Below, one piece after another: positions 9,481-17,454 of a stretch of 54,570 nucleotides of DNA; position 1 is the first letter of the stretch, and each line of letters begins with the position of its first letter. The notes beneath the pieces were generated by a model. It ran no database searches and was not told the DNA's origin. It saw nothing but the letters and a program-made list of their open reading frames with translations. The DNA is taken from assembly GCA_945877855.1 (NCBI GenBank), contig CAMDWA010000007.1, positions 1 through 54,570 on the forward strand, read 5' to 3'. The DNA comes from Thermoflexus hugenholtzii JAD2. Its GTDB lineage: Bacteria; Chloroflexota; Anaerolineae; J036; Brachytrichaceae. The position numbers and the translations under genes are program-made.

Positions 9481-9636
9481 GAAACTTGTGCTATCGCTCA
9501 TTGTTGGGAAGACCCAGTGAAGAGCATAAAATATTATAACGAGCGATATACAATAGGGTTGCATAGAAATTAACGGATTAATGGTTTTACACTTCCGTAT
9601 GGTTTGAAAATCAAGGGATCATTGGCGTAGCATAAA

Positions 9637-10500
9637 TTGAACATCTCCATTTGCATTGTCACCCTCAACTGTGCCCACGTCATAGGCGCTTGCCTCGATT
9701 CCATTGCCGCGAGTGAGGGCGTGCAGACTGAAATTATTATCGTTGACAATGCTTCTCTCGATGATACGGTCTCGATTATCCAAAACAGTTACCCCCATGT
9801 TAAACTGATTTGCAACTTAAGCAATGTTGGTTTTAGCATCGCCACCAATCAAGGCATTCGCGCCAGCACCAACGAATTCATTTTATGGCTAAACCCCGAC
9901 ACAATATTGCGGCCAGACAGCCTAGCGCGTTTAGCCCAATTTTTGGCTAACACCCCTGCCGCTGGTATTGCTGGGCCGAAAGTGTTAAACGAAGATGGCA
10001 CTTTTCAGCCACAATGTAAACGCGGCAAGCAAACACCACTCACAGCACTCATGCATCTTACCGGCCTAGGCCGCCTCATGCCCCAATTGCCGGGCGCAAG
10101 CGAGTATCTGCTCGGCCACCTCTCGCCTGATCTGCCGCATCAAGTGACTGCGGTATCAGGCTGTTGTTTGCTGGCACGTCGGGCGATGGCTGAGCAAATT
10201 GGCCTGCTTGACGAAGCTATTTTTGGCTTTGGCGAAGATGTGGATTGGTGTGTGCGTGCGGCCAAGGCGGGCTGGCAAGTTTGGTATCGCCCCGAAAGTG
10301 TTATTACCCATCTCAAAGGGCAAGGCGGTGCACACAGCCAGCCCTACCGCAAAGCGTGGGCACTGCATCAGGCCATGTGGATTTTTTATCGCAAACATTT
10401 ACAAGCATCCTACTCACCCATCATCTCTGTTTTATTTTGGCTGGGTTTGCGGGTCAGTTTAGGTTTGAGTTATAGTCGTATTTGGCTGAAGCGACGCTGA
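9637..10500 (+). CDS. GT2 glycosyltransferase, rhamnosyltransferase-like
   Basis: A 287-residue GT-A glycosyltransferase. It opens with ISICIVTLNC, has IIIVDNASLDDT at about 35 and a WLNPDT metal/nucleotide motif at about 83. The FGFGEDVDWCVRAAKAGW segment is typical of WbbL-like rhamnosyl or mannosyl transferases. The C-terminus has a hydrophobic segment suggesting membrane contact. The start is TTG, preceding NISICIVT with the normal family beginning. The next gene starts 9 bases after its stop, so the two form an operon that probably initiates and extends a lipid-linked glycan. Confidence 0.85.
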   Translation: MNISICIVTLNCAHVIGACLDSIAASEGVQTEIIIVDNASLDDTVSIIQNSYPHVKLICNLSNVGFSIATNQGIRASTNEFILWLNPDTILRPDSLARLAQFLANTPAAGIAGPKVLNEDGTFQPQCKRGKQTPLTALMHLTGLGRLMPQLPGASEYLLGHLSPDLPHQVTAVSGCCLLARRAMAEQIGLLDEAIFGFGEDVDWCVRAAKAGWQVWYRPESVITHLKGQGGAHSQPYRKAWALHQAMWIFYRKHLQASYSPIISVLFWLGLRVSLGLSYSRIWLKRR

Positions 10501-10509
10501 GCCAATACG

Positions 10510-12000
10510 ATGCCGACCTCCAATCAAAATACGCTCGATCGATGGCCACCGGCTAAACGCGGCTCACGCAGTGGCCTTGGGCTACGCGAACGCCGCGTAT
10601 TATTGTTTATCGGTGATGTGATCGCCTTTGGCTTGGCGGCAGCGCTTAGTTTTCTGGGTTGGGCCATATTTGTGGTTGCAGTGCCTTCTATTAGTGCGGT
10701 CGCGTTTGCATTTGGCCCGATTATGTTTATTGTTTTGTTGGCGTGGGTTGGCACACTCGTGGCGACAGGCAGCTACGATTTGCGTTTTGGTGTCATGTCG
10801 CTCTTGCAAATCATTCAACATACTTTCATTGCTACGCTGGTAGTGCTGTTGGGCTATGTGCTGTTATTCTTTATCAGTGCTCCGTTGGCAAATTCAAACC
10901 ATGTGCTTAGCCTAGACCTGAGCTGGTTGGCCCCTTTTGGGTTGCCGCGTTTTGTCATTGTGGCCATGTTATGGTTAGCCACACTTAGCACCATTACATG
11001 GCGAATGGCTTATGCGCGTTTTTTTTGCCGTGCCCATTTTCAGTGGCGGGTGCTCATTGTTGACCCTTCGCCTCATGACTCATTGGCTGCCCATTTATTG
11101 CACGACCGGCTTGGCAGTGATTATGCACTGATGGGTAGCATAACCGCCGAACAAGCACTTACCCTTAATGTTGCTGCAGTTCCCAAATTACTTGACATGG
11201 TGCAGCAAAATTCTATTGATGAAATCATTATCGCCTCTGATATTGAGTTTGATGGGCTGTTGCGCCAAGTGATCGAAGATTGTCATCAATTAGGGGTGCG
11301 TGTGACCCCACTCCCGATTTTTTATGAACAGTTAACCCAAATGGTTCCCATTCTCAGTATCGGAAAACAATGGTATGTGGCATTACCATTTCAGAATACC
11401 CCGCCGTTGGGGTTTGACTTGTTTAAAAGGCTAATAGATATTGTGGTTGCTTGTGTCGGCTTGCTTGGGCTGGCCGTAATCTTGCCGTTACTTGGGTTGC
11501 TAATCAAACTCGACAATGCCGGCAGCATTTTTTTTCGGCAAGAACGCTTGGGGCTATATGGCAAACGTTTTGGGGTATGGAAATTGCGCACTATGAAAAG
11601 CATGAATGATGTTGCGAGCCAACAGACACAGACCCTCGCCCAAACCTCTGACCCTCGTATTACCCGTGTTGGGCGTTGGATGCGGCGAATTCGGCTTGAT
11701 GAATTGCCCCAACTCATCAATGTCTTGCGCGGTGAGATGAGCCTTGTGGGGCCACGCCCCGACCCGTTGGCGTTTGCCGAAGAATGGAAAGCCCATGTGC
11801 CTTTTTACCGCCTGCGCTTGTCGGTTAAGCCCAGCATGACCGGTTGGGCGCAGGTGAATTATGGCTATGTTGTCAGTATTGATGATGCTATTGCCAAATT
11901 GCAATACGATTTATATTACATCAAACACCGCTCATTATCACTTGATATGCTCATTCTTGCCAAAACCATCGGGGTTGTTCTTGGCATGAAAGGCAGGTAG
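10510..12000 (+). CDS. polyprenyl-phosphate sugar-1-phosphate transferase (WbaP/WcaJ type)
   Basis: A 496-residue initiating glycosyl-phosphate transferase. The first about 170 residues hold four to five hydrophobic helices. The middle is a soluble nucleotide-binding-like fold, and residues about 300-496 are the bacterial sugar transferase domain, with one more membrane segment (LIDIVVACVGLLGLAVILPL), the FRQERLGLYGKRF and WKLRTMK motifs, RLDELPQLINVLRGEMSLVGPRP and the GWAQVNYGY ending. It transfers a sugar phosphate from a nucleotide sugar to undecaprenyl phosphate, the first committed step of repeat-unit synthesis. Flippase and polymerase genes are not in the window. Confidence 0.9.
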   Translation: MPTSNQNTLDRWPPAKRGSRSGLGLRERRVLLFIGDVIAFGLAAALSFLGWAIFVVAVPSISAVAFAFGPIMFIVLLAWVGTLVATGSYDLRFGVMSLLQIIQHTFIATLVVLLGYVLLFFISAPLANSNHVLSLDLSWLAPFGLPRFVIVAMLWLATLSTITWRMAYARFFCRAHFQWRVLIVDPSPHDSLAAHLLHDRLGSDYALMGSITAEQALTLNVAAVPKLLDMVQQNSIDEIIIASDIEFDGLLRQVIEDCHQLGVRVTPLPIFYEQLTQMVPILSIGKQWYVALPFQNTPPLGFDLFKRLIDIVVACVGLLGLAVILPLLGLLIKLDNAGSIFFRQERLGLYGKRFGVWKLRTMKSMNDVASQQTQTLAQTSDPRITRVGRWMRRIRLDELPQLINVLRGEMSLVGPRPDPLAFAEEWKAHVPFYRLRLSVKPSMTGWAQVNYGYVVSIDDAIAKLQYDLYYIKHRSLSLDMLILAKTIGVVLGMKGR

Positions 12001-12002
12001 CG

Positions 12003-12073
12003 TTAATTACGAATTACAAATTACGAATTAGTTTTTCCTAATTCGTAATTTGTAATTCGTAATTCGTAATTAA
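12003..12073. repeat. heptamer array palindrome (ATTACGA type)
   Basis: Left arm 12003-12030 and right arm 12039-12073 are built of 7-bp units (AATTACG, AATTACA) and are complementary over 27 bp around a short T-rich loop; the right arm has one extra unit. The array lies between convergent genes and encodes the last residues and TAG stop of the 12038-13018 gene. Confidence 0.95.
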
Positions 12074-13018
12074 TAGATATTTCAGCGCCCCGCGCCACGA
12101 ATGCGAGAAAATATCATAACGGCGTGTTTGGATTTCGTTTAGCCATAAGCGTAGTCGTTTTGAGCCACGCGCAGATCGAATTGTCATGCGGCATTGAAAA
12201 TGATCGCGCCGCGCTTGGATGAGGCGGATAACGCGGTTAAATTCACTGTGCATCTGTGGAAATTGAAGCGCCGACTGTGCAACATCATGGCTTAACTCAT
12301 TCATGGCTGCAATTTCGAGGTGATAGCGTTGTGATTCTGGCAAATTAAGCCCACTTAGCCCAATTTTTTGGGCAGTATGAATACGGTATTTCATCAGCGG
12401 CGTTGTAATGGCATGGCCAGCATGACCTAAGATAGAGGCAAAAAACGCCCACCAAAAATCATGCACCGAGGTTGGCGCAGGGGCGGGTAATGCGGCAATA
12501 ACATGTGCTTTAAATGCCATTGTGGCCCCAGTCACCACGTTTCGCCGTAATAGGGTGGTGATTGGGTCAGCCCGAAATAAATGTTGTCGTGTGGTATTAA
12601 ATCCGGTTTTTTGCCATAATCGTTGATTCAGATTTTTACTTTTGTTGTTGATCAATTCTGCATCTGAAAAAATATAGCCTATTGTAGGGTTTTGGGCAAA
12701 GGTTTGATCAATAACCGCTAATTTATGCGGCAGCCAGACATCATCTTGATCAGCCAACACAATAATATCGCCGTGACACAGTTGAACTGCATGTTTAAAA
12801 TTTTTTGCGACACCCAATCGCGCTTCGTTTACTTTATATTGCACTGCAAATGGGGCTGTCGCGGTAAATTTTTGCACCATACGCAGCGTATCATCGGTTG
12901 ACCCATCATCACAAATAATCAGCTGGGTGGGTAACACCGTTTGTTGCAAAATGCTGTCGAGTTGTTCGGCTAAAAAGGCGGAACCGTTATAAGTGCATAG
13001 CGCAATCGAAATTTGCAT
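12038..13018 (-). CDS. GT2 glycosyltransferase
   Basis: A 326-residue family 2 enzyme. QISIALCTYNGSAFLAEQLD opens the nucleotide-binding fold, LIICDDGSTDDT is at about 33-44 and the metal-binding VLADQDDVW at about 90. The QDD motif is typical of rhamnosyl or galactosyl transferases acting on surface polysaccharide. The last residues, ITNYELQITN, are encoded by the heptamer palindrome downstream, so the natural C-terminus has been replaced or extended by repeat DNA. It starts 3 bases after the upstream GT-B gene and is cotranscribed with it. Confidence 0.85.
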   Translation of the reverse strand: MQISIALCTYNGSAFLAEQLDSILQQTVLPTQLIICDDGSTDDTLRMVQKFTATAPFAVQYKVNEARLGVAKNFKHAVQLCHGDIIVLADQDDVWLPHKLAVIDQTFAQNPTIGYIFSDAELINNKSKNLNQRLWQKTGFNTTRQHLFRADPITTLLRRNVVTGATMAFKAHVIAALPAPAPTSVHDFWWAFFASILGHAGHAITTPLMKYRIHTAQKIGLSGLNLPESQRYHLEIAAMNELSHDVAQSALQFPQMHSEFNRVIRLIQARRDHFQCRMTIRSARGSKRLRLWLNEIQTRRYDIFSHSWRGALKYLLITNYELQITN

Positions 13019-13021
13019 AAT

Positions 13022-14464
13022 TTAGCCTGTATTGATGGAGGGTAGTAAACATTCGGCCATATCTAATGCAGCAGCATTAACATCATGTTGCGCATAAGTC
13101 AAATGCCCAAGCCAGCGCAGGCGTTTTGCATAACGCGCCAAAAATGCGATGAAAGGAATGCGAATGATACGCCCCAAAAAACGATGATTTTGGTAGGGCA
13201 AGGCCTCAATCATGCGATGAATTTTGAGCCAATTGGCATAATGCGCTTGATAATTGCCTAATGCAATTTTTGCAAACACCTGTTGCTTGGCAATTTGGCT
13301 TTTGGCTTCAGGGCGTGATTGCATCTGAATTTCATGTAATCGTGCGAATACTAATTTGCCAACTGCCGTTGGTGAACAATAGTGTGTAATGTCTTGTTGG
13401 GCTTGATGGCCTCGCCGTTGTGCTTCAGCCGGGTTGAAATAGACCTCGCGCATCAGTGTTGCGGCGTGCGCAATGTCTGGCTTGGCCCATACTTGCCCCG
13501 GCTCATAGACCTCAGCCATTTTGGGATCATAAATATGGTCAGCTAACGTGATTTGATGCGATGTGTAATCAACTGGGAAGCCATTGGCGGCGTTAAGATA
13601 ATCTGTATTGGCTGAAAAATTGGTGGCAATAACCGGTTTGCCTAAGCTCATCGCTTCGGCCATACCCAGCCCAAAGCCTTCGGCGCTGTGCAGTGAAATA
13701 TAACAATTGCAGTGCTGCAAGAGGGCATCTACTTTTGCACGTGGGTAATCGCTATCAATTAATAGGCCATTCACCCTTTTTAAGGCCAATTTAAGCGCTT
13801 GGTGGGCGGCAGGGTAAATATGTATATCGCGGGCCTTAATGACCAATAAGGGGTGTTTGTCATTTTTTGAAAATGTGTTTTCATGGAAAGCACGCTCAAA
13901 TGCTTCGATAACGGCCCAAGGGTTTTTACGCGCTAATGACGATTTCGCATCAAAGCTAAAATAAAAGATGAAGCGATCATCGGGTAAGCCCAATTCGGCA
14001 TGGGTAATGTGTGTGGGTGGGCTAAGTTTAACGACATTAGGGATAACCCGAACCGGCACCGATACCGCGGCTTTGATCGCCTGTGCCGAATAATTACTGA
14101 TTGTCCAAATTTCATCGGCATAGCTTAAGCCATTTTGCCACCATGTTGGCGCGCGTGGCAATTCAAAAGACCAATTACCAATCGTATATTTATTTAAAAT
14201 TAATGTCCTAAGTTGTTTGACCGGCAGATGCTGCAAAATAATTGGCTCATAAGCCAATAAATTAATCTTGTGATGAGGGGTGTTTGGAAGTGACTGATAG
14301 CGTTCTGCCAGATCTGTTAAATGCAAGCGATTTGGCACAAATAACTCAACCAAACTAGCATCGATTTTTTCTGATAATAAGGTATCTGCCAAATTTCGGT
14401 TCGCTTCACCAATGCCCGTATTGAGTCGAAGGTCTGCGATAAGGTTGATTCCCAAAAGCGACAT
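13022..14464 (-). CDS. GT-B (family 4-like) glycosyltransferase
   Basis: A 480-residue GT-B enzyme. The N-terminal domain starts LLGINLIADLRLNTGIGEANRN. The donor domain includes DDRFIFYFSFDAKSSLARKNP and the HSAEGFGLGMAEAMSLGKPV motif, with the E-x7-E pair that binds the nucleotide sugar. After the catalytic part comes a helical tail with FLARYAKRLRWLG, which resembles the RYAKLKRWLG stretch duplicated in the giant glycosyltransferase and may be a shared docking helix. It is the first gene of a two-gene unit with the following GT2. The hairpin at 14524-14572 separates it from the upstream gene. Confidence 0.85.
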   Translation of the reverse strand: MSLLGINLIADLRLNTGIGEANRNLADTLLSEKIDASLVELFVPNRLHLTDLAERYQSLPNTPHHKINLLAYEPIILQHLPVKQLRTLILNKYTIGNWSFELPRAPTWWQNGLSYADEIWTISNYSAQAIKAAVSVPVRVIPNVVKLSPPTHITHAELGLPDDRFIFYFSFDAKSSLARKNPWAVIEAFERAFHENTFSKNDKHPLLVIKARDIHIYPAAHQALKLALKRVNGLLIDSDYPRAKVDALLQHCNCYISLHSAEGFGLGMAEAMSLGKPVIATNFSANTDYLNAANGFPVDYTSHQITLADHIYDPKMAEVYEPGQVWAKPDIAHAATLMREVYFNPAEAQRRGHQAQQDITHYCSPTAVGKLVFARLHEIQMQSRPEAKSQIAKQQVFAKIALGNYQAHYANWLKIHRMIEALPYQNHRFLGRIIRIPFIAFLARYAKRLRWLGHLTYAQHDVNAAALDMAECLLPSINTG

Positions 14465-14523
14465 ACAACTATTTTAGGGCAATGCAAATTGCTGGTTTCA
14501 ACCTTGTTTTTAAAGATGTAATG

Positions 14524-14572
14524 CCGAAATAACTGCCTCCATTCCTGTGGTAAATGGAGGCAGTTATTTCGG
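14524..14572. repeat. intergenic hairpin, variable-core family (H2)
   Basis: A perfect 20-bp stem, CCGAAATAACTGCCTCCATT and its complement, with a 9-base loop. The left flank AAAGATGTAATG recurs beside other hairpins in the window. It lies just downstream of the small DUF4177-like gene and could terminate it, although no long T-run follows. Confidence 0.85.
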
Positions 14573-14589
14573 TAAAAATAGCTCGCCGC

Positions 14590-14832
14590 TCAGCCTTTAG
14601 TGTCAGGGGCTTTAAGATCAGAGGCCAAGATGATTTCGCGTTTGAAGATATATTCCTGAGCGGTATTGTCTGCCGAAATTAATTCCCAGCCTTCGCGGCC
14701 TTTTTGATTGGCAAATTCTGAGATAGACGATTTTTTCTTCCATTCGTCAATCTCTTCATCATTAATATATCGTGGCATTGCCAAGTGTTTACGATAATCA
14801 CATATTACAAATAAATATTCCCAAGTTTTCAT
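14590..14832 (-). CDS. small DUF4177-like protein
   Basis: An 80-residue protein with the layout of DUF4177-type proteins: an N-terminal strand MKTWEYLFVI, a helix ending in FANQKGREGWELIS and a final strand with YIFKRE. The family's function is unknown. ATG 14832 is preferred because GGAG lies 9 bases upstream; an ATG six codons earlier has no such site. It is flanked by hairpins on both sides (14524-14572 and 15151-15191) and appears monocistronic. Confidence 0.75.
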   Translation of the reverse strand: MKTWEYLFVICDYRKHLAMPRYINDEEIDEWKKKSSISEFANQKGREGWELISADNTAQEYIFKREIILASDLKAPDTKG

Positions 14833-15150
14833 TTTATATTTCTCCACCATAAAAGTGTTAAAGCGTAATGCAAATGAGGGTTTTGATATTACAGCGTATT
14901 TGCTTGTTGACCCTCACGTTACTTTTAATATTACCAAACTTCAGATTTAACTTTTTGTTAATATTACACTTTTGAAAATTAAATTTACTTAATTAATATT
15001 TTTTAGTGAAAAAAACAATATTAATTTTGATTTTTGTGATATTTATCAACGTAATATCTTCACTATCTTAATCATGAAATTTATAGACAGACAATTGCAA
15101 ATTGGCGAAGGTATCGATATAAACCCCCTAGTTTTAAAATCACGAAAAAT
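14833..15150. other. AT-rich intergenic region upstream of the small gene
   Basis: About 300 bases of AT-rich DNA with no supported gene, presumably holding the promoter of the 14590-14832 gene. A lone copy of GCAAATTGGCGAAGGTAT near 15098 resembles one end of the nested palindromic element at 47311-47468. Confidence 0.5.
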
Positions 15151-15191
15151 AAAACAAATGACACCATCATAAAGAGGGTGTCATTTGTTTT
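15151..15191 (-). terminator. intrinsic terminator of the pstS-like gene
   Basis: A 15-bp stem, AAAACAAATGACACC and its complement, with an 11-base loop. On the minus strand it is followed by TTTTATTTTTCG. It starts 22 bases beyond the PstS stop codon and is a convincing Rho-independent terminator. Confidence 0.85.
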
Positions 15192-15212
15192 AATCAACAA
15201 AATAATTTCGAT

Positions 15213-16238
15213 TTACTTCATTGCGCTAATCCAATTGGCCTTAGCGATATTCACTTCGGTGGATGGGGCTGGGAAATAAGATACTTTCTTAAGTGCGCGA
15301 TCAACATTTACAATGTAAAAATTGATAAAAGCAGCGACTTGAGGCTTGTCTTTCATGATCTTGGCGCTGCTATACACAAATAATGGACGAGCCACAGAAT
15401 ACTTATTCGCATCAACATTGGCTTGGTTTGGCTCAACATCATTGACCTTAACCGCCCGCAACTTGCTAGCATTTGCGACAAAATAAGCATAGCCAAAATA
15501 ACCAATTGCGCCTTCATCGCCCGTAACACCTTGCACGAGCACATTGTCATCTTCGCTTAGTTGTGGCTTGGCATCCAAAATGGGTTTCTTGTCTTTCTTG
15601 TAGAAATGTTCCACAAAATAATCGAATGTGCCGCTATCGGTGCCGGGGCTATACAAAATGATCTTTTTGTCGGGGTAAGCCGCATCAACTTCTTTCCATG
15701 TTTTGGTTTTGCCAGAGAAAATATCGCCAATTTGCTTTTCGGTTAACGATTGTGCCCAAGTGTTTTTGGGGTTAACAACAATGGCCAAAGCGTCGGTGGC
15801 AACGCGAAATTCGACTGGGGTGATGTTGTTCTTTTGGCAATCACCAAGCTGCTTTTCACTAATTTTAGCGCTGGCATTCGAAATATCGGTTTCGCCTTTG
15901 CAAAAACGCTCAAACCCGGCCCCAGTGCCAATGCTATCGATGGTGATTTGGCCCTTATAGCCTTCATCTTTAAACAGTTCTGACACACGTTGGGTCAGCG
16001 GGAACACGGTGCTGCTGCCAGCGCTGATGATATTGCCTTGTATTTTGCTGGGATCGACATCGGGCAACCCTGTTTTGGGGTTAATGGCCCCGCTTGGGGC
16101 TGCGGCTGCGGTTGTGGGGGCGGCAGCCACCGGTTTGGCTGGGGCCGCAGTTGGGGCTGGTGTTGCGGCGGGGCTGCAAGCGGCTAGCAACGTCATTGCT
16201 ATACCCGTTGAAATGGTTAATGTTAGATTCGTCTTCAT
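15213..16238 (-). CDS. pstS: phosphate ABC transporter substrate-binding lipoprotein PstS
   Basis: A lipoprotein signal ends in LLAAC (Cys 21) and is followed by an Ala/Pro/Thr-rich tether. The mature domain has ISAGSSTVFPLTQRVSELF (phosphate-binding loop), GTGAGFERFCKGETDISNAS and SPGTDSGTFDYFVEHF, the classic PstS phosphate-contact motifs. It should capture periplasmic or cell-surface phosphate for a PstCAB importer. No pstC, pstA, pstB or phoU lies nearby, so the gene is solitary here with its own terminator. ATG 16238 is chosen because it follows AAAAGGAAAA and begins the signal peptide; an upstream in-frame start at 16277 is not needed. Confidence 0.92.
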   Translation of the reverse strand: MKTNLTLTISTGIAMTLLAACSPAATPAPTAAPAKPVAAAPTTAAAAPSGAINPKTGLPDVDPSKIQGNIISAGSSTVFPLTQRVSELFKDEGYKGQITIDSIGTGAGFERFCKGETDISNASAKISEKQLGDCQKNNITPVEFRVATDALAIVVNPKNTWAQSLTEKQIGDIFSGKTKTWKEVDAAYPDKKIILYSPGTDSGTFDYFVEHFYKKDKKPILDAKPQLSEDDNVLVQGVTGDEGAIGYFGYAYFVANASKLRAVKVNDVEPNQANVDANKYSVARPLFVYSSAKIMKDKPQVAAFINFYIVNVDRALKKVSYFPAPSTEVNIAKANWISAMK

Positions 16239-16413
16239 TTTTTCCTTTTGATTTCTACTTATTAGTGCAACACACATTCTTCTTTATGAGTGTTGCTTAT
16301 GAATTGAATACTAACAAACTGCCTTTAAATCTGTGTTAAGAATTAAAGTTGTGCCAATTGCAATTTACAGATCGATAATTTCTTGTCAGAAATTTATTAA
16401 TCATTTCTTGAAA

Positions 16414-16458
16414 AATGATTAAGTGACGACCTTAACCCTAAGTCGTCACTTAATCATT
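16414..16458. repeat. intergenic hairpin upstream of pstS (H4)
   Basis: A perfect 17-bp stem, AATGATTAAGTGACGAC and its complement, with an 11-base loop, about 180 bases upstream of the pstS start. Confidence 0.85.
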
Positions 16459-16494
16459 CACAAATAGGAGGAGAGAAACACCGAACATGCGTAA

Positions 16495-16601
16495 ATATAA
16501 ACGATTAAAGTTAAATTTAGATGGTGTTATAATAGCAAAGCGGGTATTTACAGCGTAGACATATGATATAAACGATTAAAGTTAAATTTAGATGGTGTTA
16601 T
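16495..16601. repeat. two exact 36-bp direct repeats, period 71 bp
   Basis: The 36-bp sequence at 16495-16530 recurs exactly at 16566-16601; both contain GATTAAAGTTAAATTTAGAT. The intervening 35 bp are unrelated. The region is otherwise non-coding, apart from a doubtful 23-codon ORF (16487-16558, MRKYKRLKLNLDGV...) that overlaps copy one and is preceded at 16466 by AGGAGG with unusually long spacing. Function is unknown; duplicated operator sites for the divergent pstS gene are one possibility. Confidence 0.85.
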
Positions 16602-16666
16602 GGTTAAAAAAATTTAATCTTGATCACGAAAAATGAAAACACCGATGACACCATGGTCTGAAATAG

Positions 16667-16717
16667 CGAAATGACTATCACTCGCCTAGTTTTACCAGGC
16701 AAGTGATAGTCATTTCG
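16667..16717. repeat. intergenic hairpin, variable-core family (H5)
   Basis: A stem of about 20 bp with one mismatch, starting CGAAATGACTATCACT. The right flank GGCGAAAAATTGTTTTA is shared with other hairpins. It lies 28 bases beyond the stop of the dienelactone hydrolase gene and may act as its terminator. Confidence 0.8.
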
Positions 16718-16744
16718 GCGAAAAATTGTTTTAAGAAACGCCGT

Positions 16745-17440
16745 CTAAGCCAAATTGGTTTTAAACAAAGCGACGGCCCGCGCCCATGCATCTTTGGCAG
16801 ATGATTCGTGATAAGCACCATGATCTGGGTTGAGAAAGGCGTGACCGGCCCCAGCATATACGCGTACTTCAGCCGTTTTGCCTGCTTCAGCCAACGCGCT
16901 TTCAATCGCCCTTACTTGTGCTAATGGAATACCCCCATCTAATTCACCATACACCGCCAACATCGGTGCATTGATCTTCGAGATGTCTTCGGTACGTGGG
17001 TCGATACCGCCGCCATACCAAGGCGATGAGGCCCCGATATGTGGGTAGCGGCAAGCCATCTTAAAGGTGAGGAAGCCCCCAACGCAAAACCCCATAATGC
17101 CTAGTTTTTTTGACGATACACCCGGGTCTTTGCGCAAATATTCAGCCGCCAGTTCTACTTCGCGCAAGGCAATTTCAACATTGCCGCGCAACATCATAAT
17201 CAGCTTACGAGCGTCATCCGGCTCAGTGGCAATTTGCCCATGATACAAATCGGGAACCATCACCACAAAGCCTTCACTGGCAAGGCGTTGGGCAATATGA
17301 CGAATGTGAGGTTCAATGCCCCACCACTCTTGAATGAGTACAATTCCGGGGTAGGCTTGGTCGTCGCTAGGGCGTACAAGATACCCACGTGGGCCTTTGT
17401 CTTTTGGATCGGTAAATACGGTGTCAGATTGAACTATCAT
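16745..17440 (-). CDS. dienelactone hydrolase family protein
   Basis: A 231-residue alpha/beta hydrolase. Catalytic residues are readable: nucleophile Cys119 in GIMGFCVGGF, Asp168 in GELDGG and His200 in GAGHAFLN, with Glu38 in QEWWG positioned as in classical dienelactone hydrolases. It should hydrolyse dienelactone or related lactones and esters in the cytoplasm; the real substrate is uncertain because the family is broad. It is divergent from an iron alcohol dehydrogenase with only 14 bases between start codons. This pairing recalls the chlorocatechol lower pathway, but see the neighbouring entry. Confidence 0.9.
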   Translation of the reverse strand: MIVQSDTVFTDPKDKGPRGYLVRPSDDQAYPGIVLIQEWWGIEPHIRHIAQRLASEGFVVMVPDLYHGQIATEPDDARKLIMMLRGNVEIALREVELAAEYLRKDPGVSSKKLGIMGFCVGGFLTFKMACRYPHIGASSPWYGGGIDPRTEDISKINAPMLAVYGELDGGIPLAQVRAIESALAEAGKTAEVRVYAGAGHAFLNPDHGAYHESSAKDAWARAVALFKTNLA

Positions 17441-17454
17441 ATCGTAAGTATATT

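Noticed and set aside
16239..16413. A Pho-box type operator upstream of pstS
   Set aside because: No convincing pair of direct repeats at 11-bp spacing was readable; TTAAG/TTAAAG words are expected in such AT-rich DNA.
16495..16601. Two-repeat CRISPR-like unit (36-bp repeat, 35-bp spacer)
   Set aside because: Only two copies, AT-rich repeat without a typical terminal palindrome, no cas genes or further units. Kept as a direct repeat only.
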